A stretch of DNA of 9,068 bases from Lachnospiraceae bacterium UBA6452 (GTDB lineage: Bacteria; Bacillota; Clostridia; Lachnospirales; Lachnospiraceae): contig DJNY01000041.1 in NCBI GenBank assembly GCA_002441865.1, positions 9,862-18,929 on the forward strand, given 5' to 3'. The notes under the pieces were generated by a model, which worked only from the letters and a program-made list of their open reading frames with translations, was not told the DNA's origin and did no database searches. The translations under genes were made by a program, and so were the position numbers. Every line of letters begins with the position of its first letter. Position 1 is the first letter of the stretch. Below, one piece after another: positions 5,671-9,068 of this stretch.

Positions 5671-6720
5671 ATGGAAAGAGAAGATAAACTGAAAGCACTT
5701 GACGCAGCTCTGTCACAGATTGAACGCCAGTATGGAAAGGGCGCTGTTATGAAGCTGGGTGATAATACAGCAAGAATGAATGTGGAGACTGTACCGACCG
5801 GATCATTAAGCCTTGATATTGCACTGGGACTTGGCGGTATTCCGAAGGGACGTATCGTAGAGATCTACGGACCTGAGTCCAGTGGTAAGACAACGGTAAC
5901 ACTGCATATGATCGCAGAGGTACAGAAGCGTGGCGGTATTGCGGGCTTCATTGATGCGGAACACGCGCTGGATCCTGTATATGCCAAAAATATCGGTGTA
6001 GATATTGATAATTTATATATTTCACAGCCGGACAGCGGTGAACAGGCACTGGAGATCACGGAGACAATGGTGCGTTCCGGTGCGATCGATATCATAGTTG
6101 TGGACTCCGTTGCAGCACTGACACCAAAGGCGGAGATTGACGGTGATATGGGTGATTCCCATGTGGGTCTGCAGGCACGTCTGATGTCACAGGCACTGCG
6201 TAAGCTGACAGCAGTCATCAGCAAGTCTAATTGTACTGTTATTTTTATCAACCAGCTGCGTGAAAAGGTCGGCGTTATGTTTGGTAATCCTGAGACAACA
6301 ACAGGTGGCCGCGCACTCAAATTCTATTCCTCCGTCCGCCTGGATGTCAGAAGGATCGAGCAGCTGAAGCAGAGCGGCGAGACGATCGGTAACCGTACAA
6401 GGATCAAGGTTGTCAAGAATAAGATCGCACCGCCGTTTAAAGAAGCTGAGTTTGATATCATGTTCGGTACCGGTATTTCAAAAGAAGGCGATATCCTGGA
6501 TCTGGCAGCCGAGAACGGTATCGTCAATAAGAGTGGCGCATGGTATGCTTATGATGGTAATAAGATCGGACAGGGACGTGAAAATGCAAAACAGTTTCTG
6601 CGTGATAATCCTGAAGTGTGTGCAAAGATTGATGCGCAGGTACGTGAGCTGTTCGGTCTGGAAGCAGATCCTGTTAAGGCAGATGCACAGCCTGAGACAA
6701 AAGCCAAGGCGAAAGAATAA
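5671..6720 (+). CDS. recA: Recombinase RecA
   Basis: 349 residues, full length. RecA forms ATP-dependent filaments on single-stranded DNA, carries out homologous strand exchange and triggers LexA self-cleavage in the SOS response. Walker A is GPESSGKTT at 67-75, with the catalytic-glutamate region [10 protein letters not shown] at 93-102 and Walker [11 protein letters not shown] at 141-150. L1 lies in the [21 protein letters not shown] segment, and the L2 region covers [26 protein letters not shown]. The C-terminal domain ends in a lysine/alanine-rich tail rather than the strongly acidic tail of the E. coli protein. AAGGAGA at 5659-5665 fixes the ATG. Two LexA boxes and two candidate promoters precede it, so damage-inducible control is well supported. 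recX follows after 5 bases. Confidence 0.98.
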   Translation: MEREDKLKALDAALSQIERQYGKGAVMKLGDNTARMNVETVPTGSLSLDIALGLGGIPKGRIVEIYGPESSGKTTVTLHMIAEVQKRGGIAGFIDAEHALDPVYAKNIGVDIDNLYISQPDSGEQALEITETMVRSGAIDIIVVDSVAALTPKAEIDGDMGDSHVGLQARLMSQALRKLTAVISKSNCTVIFINQLREKVGVMFGNPETTTGGRALKFYSSVRLDVRRIEQLKQSGETIGNRTRIKVVKNKIAPPFKEAEFDIMFGTGISKEGDILDLAAENGIVNKSGAWYAYDGNKIGQGRENAKQFLRDNPEVCAKIDAQVRELFGLEADPVKADAQPETKAKAKE

Positions 6721-6725
6721 AGCCT

Positions 6726-7364
6726 ATGGAACAGATTGTTACGGGACTTGTGGAACTGGATCAAAAAAGATATCAGGTATATCTGGATGAAGAATCTGCG
6801 TTTGTATTATACAAAGGTGAGGTTCGGAAATATAAGATCGTAGTCGGAAAGCCTCTTGCACAGGCTGCTTATCAGGAAATTGTGCAGGAGGTTTTGCCGA
6901 AACGGGCAAAGCTGCGTGCCATGAATCTCCTGACCAAACGTCCCTATACGGAAAAAAAACTCCGGCAAAAGCTGGCGGAGGGAAAATATCCGGAAGAAAT
7001 CATAGATATTGCGCTTGCTTATGTGAAATCATATGGCTATATCGATGATGAAGCCTATGCAAGGGATTATATAGCCTATCATATTACCTCGGAAAGTCCT
7101 CTCAGGATCCGGCAGAAGCTGATGGAGAAAGGCATTGACGGCGATACCATAAACAACTGCCTGGAAGAGCAGGATGAGGAAGCAATGCGCGAGATGCAGA
7201 TCTGCCAGATTCAGCAACTTGCACAAAAAAAGAGCCATGGACAAATGTCCACGGAGCCCCGGGAATTGGCAAAGGTCATACAATATCTGCTCCGGAAGGG
7301 CTATGCCATGAATCTGATCAAAACTGCTTTATCTGCCGAAATATTGGAAGATTTATACAAATAG
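6726..7364 (+). CDS. recX: Regulatory protein RecX
   Basis: 212 residues in three-helix repeats. RecX binds in the RecA filament groove and modulates (in E. coli inhibits) its ATPase and strand exchange. The characteristic segment is GYIDDEAYARDYI at 104-116, preceded by the repeat LLTKRPYTEKKLRQKL (68-83) and followed by SPLRIRQKLMEKGID. The C-terminal half ends with VIQYLLRKGYAMNLIKTAL, another RecX-like repeat. The ATG is 5 bases after the recA stop. The best ribosome binding match, AAGG (6706-6709), is 16 bases away, so translation probably depends on coupling to recA, which would keep RecX well below RecA. A hairpin plus A7 run inside the gene (7225-7254) resembles a minus-strand terminator. 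Confidence 0.92.
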   Translation: MEQIVTGLVELDQKRYQVYLDEESAFVLYKGEVRKYKIVVGKPLAQAAYQEIVQEVLPKRAKLRAMNLLTKRPYTEKKLRQKLAEGKYPEEIIDIALAYVKSYGYIDDEAYARDYIAYHITSESPLRIRQKLMEKGIDGDTINNCLEEQDEEAMREMQICQIQQLAQKKSHGQMSTEPRELAKVIQYLLRKGYAMNLIKTALSAEILEDLYK

Positions 7365-7386
7365 ACAGTTAAAAAACCACTAATAC

Positions 7387-7415
7387 TTGACATAACATCT
7401 AATACAGTTTAAAAT
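7387..7415 (+). promoter_or_regulatory. Near-consensus sigma-A promoter for rny
   Basis: TTGACA (7387-7392), a 17-base spacer and TAAAAT (7410-7415, five of six) make the best promoter in the window. The start would be near 7422, giving an AT-rich leader of about 90 bases before the ATG at 7512. CTAATAC occurs at 7380-7386 and again at 7399-7405, flanking the -35, and an inverted TATTAG lies at 7436-7441. Confidence 0.72.
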
Positions 7416-7492
7416 TGAAGTGTTGTAAAATTAGATATTAGGATGTCGTCTACATACATTCTATAGATAATATAAGTACAATGAAAAATGAA

Positions 7493-7514
7493 TAAGGAGG
7501 TGCTCCTGTACATG
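7493..7514 (+). promoter_or_regulatory. rny ribosome binding site inside a small hairpin; decides the start
   Basis: TAAGGAGGTG (7493-7502) is a ten-base match to the 16S 3' end, the strongest such site in the window. It lies downstream of the ATG at 7488 but 11 bases (from AGGAGG) before the ATG at 7512, so 7512 is the likely start. AGGAG (7495-7499) can pair with CTCCT (7503-7507) around a GTG loop, which would partly hide the site. Confidence 0.7.
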
Positions 7515-9068
7515 CCGCCAATCGCAATTGCAGTTATAGCAGTAATTGTTGCTCTTGCCATTGCTATTCCGGTCACTGCGAAGATCGCAACTTCCAAATA
7601 TCAGAAGGACGTAGAGAGCAAGCTTGGAAATGCAGACGAAAAAGCACGTCAGATCATTGATGATGCATTAAAGACTGCAGAAGCCAAGAAGCGTGAAAGT
7701 CTTCTGGAGGTAAAGGAAGAGTCCATCCGTACAAAAAACGAGCTGGACAAAGAGATCAAAGACCGCAGAGCTGAGGTACAGCGTTATGAACGCCGCATCC
7801 AGCAGAAGGAAGAGAACATCGATAAGAAATCCGATGCGATCGAAAAGAAGGAAGCAAGTATTATCGCGAGAGAAGAGGAACTGGCAAAGCAGAAAAAAGA
7901 AATTGCCAGCTTAAACGAGCAAAGAGTACGGGAACTGGAACGAATCTCAGGATTGACCTCTGAACAGGCAAAAGAATATTTGTTGAAAATTGTTGAAGAT
8001 GAAGTGAAACATGAAACTGCTGTCATGATCAAAGAAATGGAGAGCAGAGCCAAGGAAGAAGCTGATAAGAAGGCCAAGGAGTATGTGGTAAATGCAATTC
8101 AGAAATGTGCTGCAGATCATGTGTCAGAAACAACAGTATCGGTTGTACAGCTGCCTAGTGATGAAATGAAAGGACGTATCATAGGTCGTGAGGGTAGAAA
8201 TATCAGAACCCTTGAGACTTTAACAGGTGTTGATCTGATCATCGATGATACACCGGAAGCTGTTGTATTATCCGGTTTTGATCCAATCAGACGTGAAGTC
8301 GCAAGGATCGCCCTTGAAAAACTGATTGTTGATGGCAGAATCCATCCGGCCAGAATCGAGGAAATGGTTGAAAAGGCGCAGAAAGAAGTCGAAGTAATGA
8401 TCAAAGAAGAAGGTGAAGCCGCTACACTGGAAGTTGGTGTACATGGTATTCATCCGGAGCTTGTAAGATTACTCGGAAAGATGAAGTTCAGAACCAGTTA
8501 TGGTCAGAATGCCTTAAAACATTCTATCGAAGTAGCACAGTTATCAGGACTGCTTGCCGCTGAGATGGGCTTAGATATCCGCATGGCAAAGAGAGCGGGA
8601 CTTCTGCATGATATCGGCAAAGCAGTCGACCATGAAAGAGAAGGCTCTCATATCCAGCTGGGTGCAGAATTATGTAGAAAATACAAAGAGTCTCCGATTG
8701 TTATTAATGCTGTTGAGTCTCATCATGGTGATGTAGAACCGCAGTCCTTGATTGCTTGTATCGTTCAGGCAGCTGATACGATATCCGCAGCAAGACCTGG
8801 GGCACGTAGAGAGACTTTGGAAACTTATACGACCAGATTAAAACAATTAGAAGAAATAACCAACAATTTCAAAGGTGTAGACAAATCTTTTGCTATTCAG
8901 GCAGGTAGAGAGATTCGTGTAATGGTAGTTCCGGAACAGGTATCTGATACAGATATGGTACTTCTGGCAAGGAATATTTCAAAGCAGATTGAAGAAGAGC
9001 TTGAGTATCCGGGTCAGATCAAAGTAAATGTGATCAGAGAGTCTCGTGTAACAGATTATGCGAAATAA
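7512..9068 (+). CDS. rny: Ribonuclease Y
   Basis: 518 residues from the chosen ATG, close to the 520 of Bacillus subtilis; the ATG at 7488 would add eight residues and has no ribosome binding site of its own. RNase Y is a membrane-anchored endoribonuclease that starts decay of many Firmicutes mRNAs. An N-terminal membrane helix covers about residues 1-25. A long charged coiled coil (about 30-195) follows, then a KH RNA-binding domain with [12 protein letters not shown] at 221-232. The HD hydrolase domain has H366-D367 in [13 protein letters not shown] and a later ESHHGD metal/active-site segment. The end, [13 protein letters not shown], is typical. It has its own promoter, so it is probably transcribed apart from recA-recX. 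The gene is complete; its stop is the last codon of the window. Confidence 0.96.
   Translation: MPPIAIAVIAVIVALAIAIPVTAKIATSKYQKDVESKLGNADEKARQIIDDALKTAEAKKRESLLEVKEESIRTKNELDKEIKDRRAEVQRYERRIQQKEENIDKKSDAIEKKEASIIAREEELAKQKKEIASLNEQRVRELERISGLTSEQAKEYLLKIVEDEVKHETAVMIKEMESRAKEEADKKAKEYVVNAIQKCAADHVSETTVSVVQLPSDEMKGRIIGREGRNIRTLETLTGVDLIIDDTPEAVVLSGFDPIRREVARIALEKLIVDGRIHPARIEEMVEKAQKEVEVMIKEEGEAATLEVGVHGIHPELVRLLGKMKFRTSYGQNALKHSIEVAQLSGLLAAEMGLDIRMAKRAGLLHDIGKAVDHEREGSHIQLGAELCRKYKESPIVINAVESHHGDVEPQSLIACIVQAADTISAARPGARRETLETYTTRLKQLEEITNNFKGVDKSFAIQAGREIRVMVVPEQVSDTDMVLLARNISKQIEEELEYPGQIKVNVIRESRVTDYAK

Noticed and set aside
6410..6790. 126-codon open frame across the recA end and recX start
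   Set aside because: Out of frame with two clear family proteins, with low-complexity, unfamily-like translation; a shadow.
7481..7495. Four-residue frame MKNE whose stop overlaps the rny ribosome binding site
   Set aside because: No ribosome binding site of its own; probably chance in an A-rich leader.
1..9068. An undescribed defence, mobile or biosynthetic system
   Set aside because: Every long frame with a good start is a known housekeeping family in a conserved order; no repeats arrays, integrase, transposase, toxin or unknown multi-gene cassette is present.

Overview
The window is a gene-dense, all-plus-strand stretch of housekeeping genes. It most likely comes from a low-to-mid GC Clostridia bacterium, probably Lachnospiraceae. 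Reasons: Firmicutes-type AAGGAGG ribosome binding sites; the order NFACT (RqcH) - yicC - remA - gmk - rpoZ, which matches the Bacillus/Clostridium arrangement; a GAAC-N4-GTTC type LexA box in front of recA; and RNase Y. The family assignment is inference from gene order and sequence style, not from a search.

Layout. (1) 1-627: the 3' end of an RqcH/NFACT gene whose start lies outside the window. (2) 744-2778: yicC-remA-gmk-rpoZ, tightly packed behind a good sigma-A-type promoter at 648-676; it joins RNA turnover, a small DNA-binding regulator, GMP kinase and the omega subunit of RNA polymerase. (3) 2809-5257: rimO-pgsA-cinA. It begins 30 bases after rpoZ, just past a hairpin that carries the rpoZ stop codon in its loop, and ends in a strong hairpin at 5285-5333. 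(4) 5258-5670: a 413-base non-coding region with the recA control elements: an extended -10 promoter whose -35 overlaps a perfect 14-base palindrome, a second promoter with a LexA box in its spacer, and a second LexA box just before the recA ribosome binding site. (5) 5671-7364: recA-recX, 5 bases apart. (6) 7512-9068: rny (RNase Y) behind its own near-consensus promoter. Its ribosome binding site lies in a small hairpin, and the likely start is 24 bases downstream of the longest open frame's ATG.

Functionally the genes cover information maintenance: stalled-ribosome quality control (RqcH), RNA decay (YicC, RNase Y), nucleotide supply and transcription (Gmk, omega), ribosomal protein modification (RimO), phospholipid synthesis (PgsA), nucleotide salvage/repair (CinA domain) and SOS recombination (RecA, RecX). 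I see no mobile element, CRISPR array, tRNA, rRNA, toxin-antitoxin or defence genes, and no sign of an undescribed multi-gene system. The points worth a second look are regulatory: the palindrome upstream of recA, the double LexA site, the occluded rny ribosome binding site, the rpoZ-rimO hairpin and a terminator-shaped element antisense to recX.
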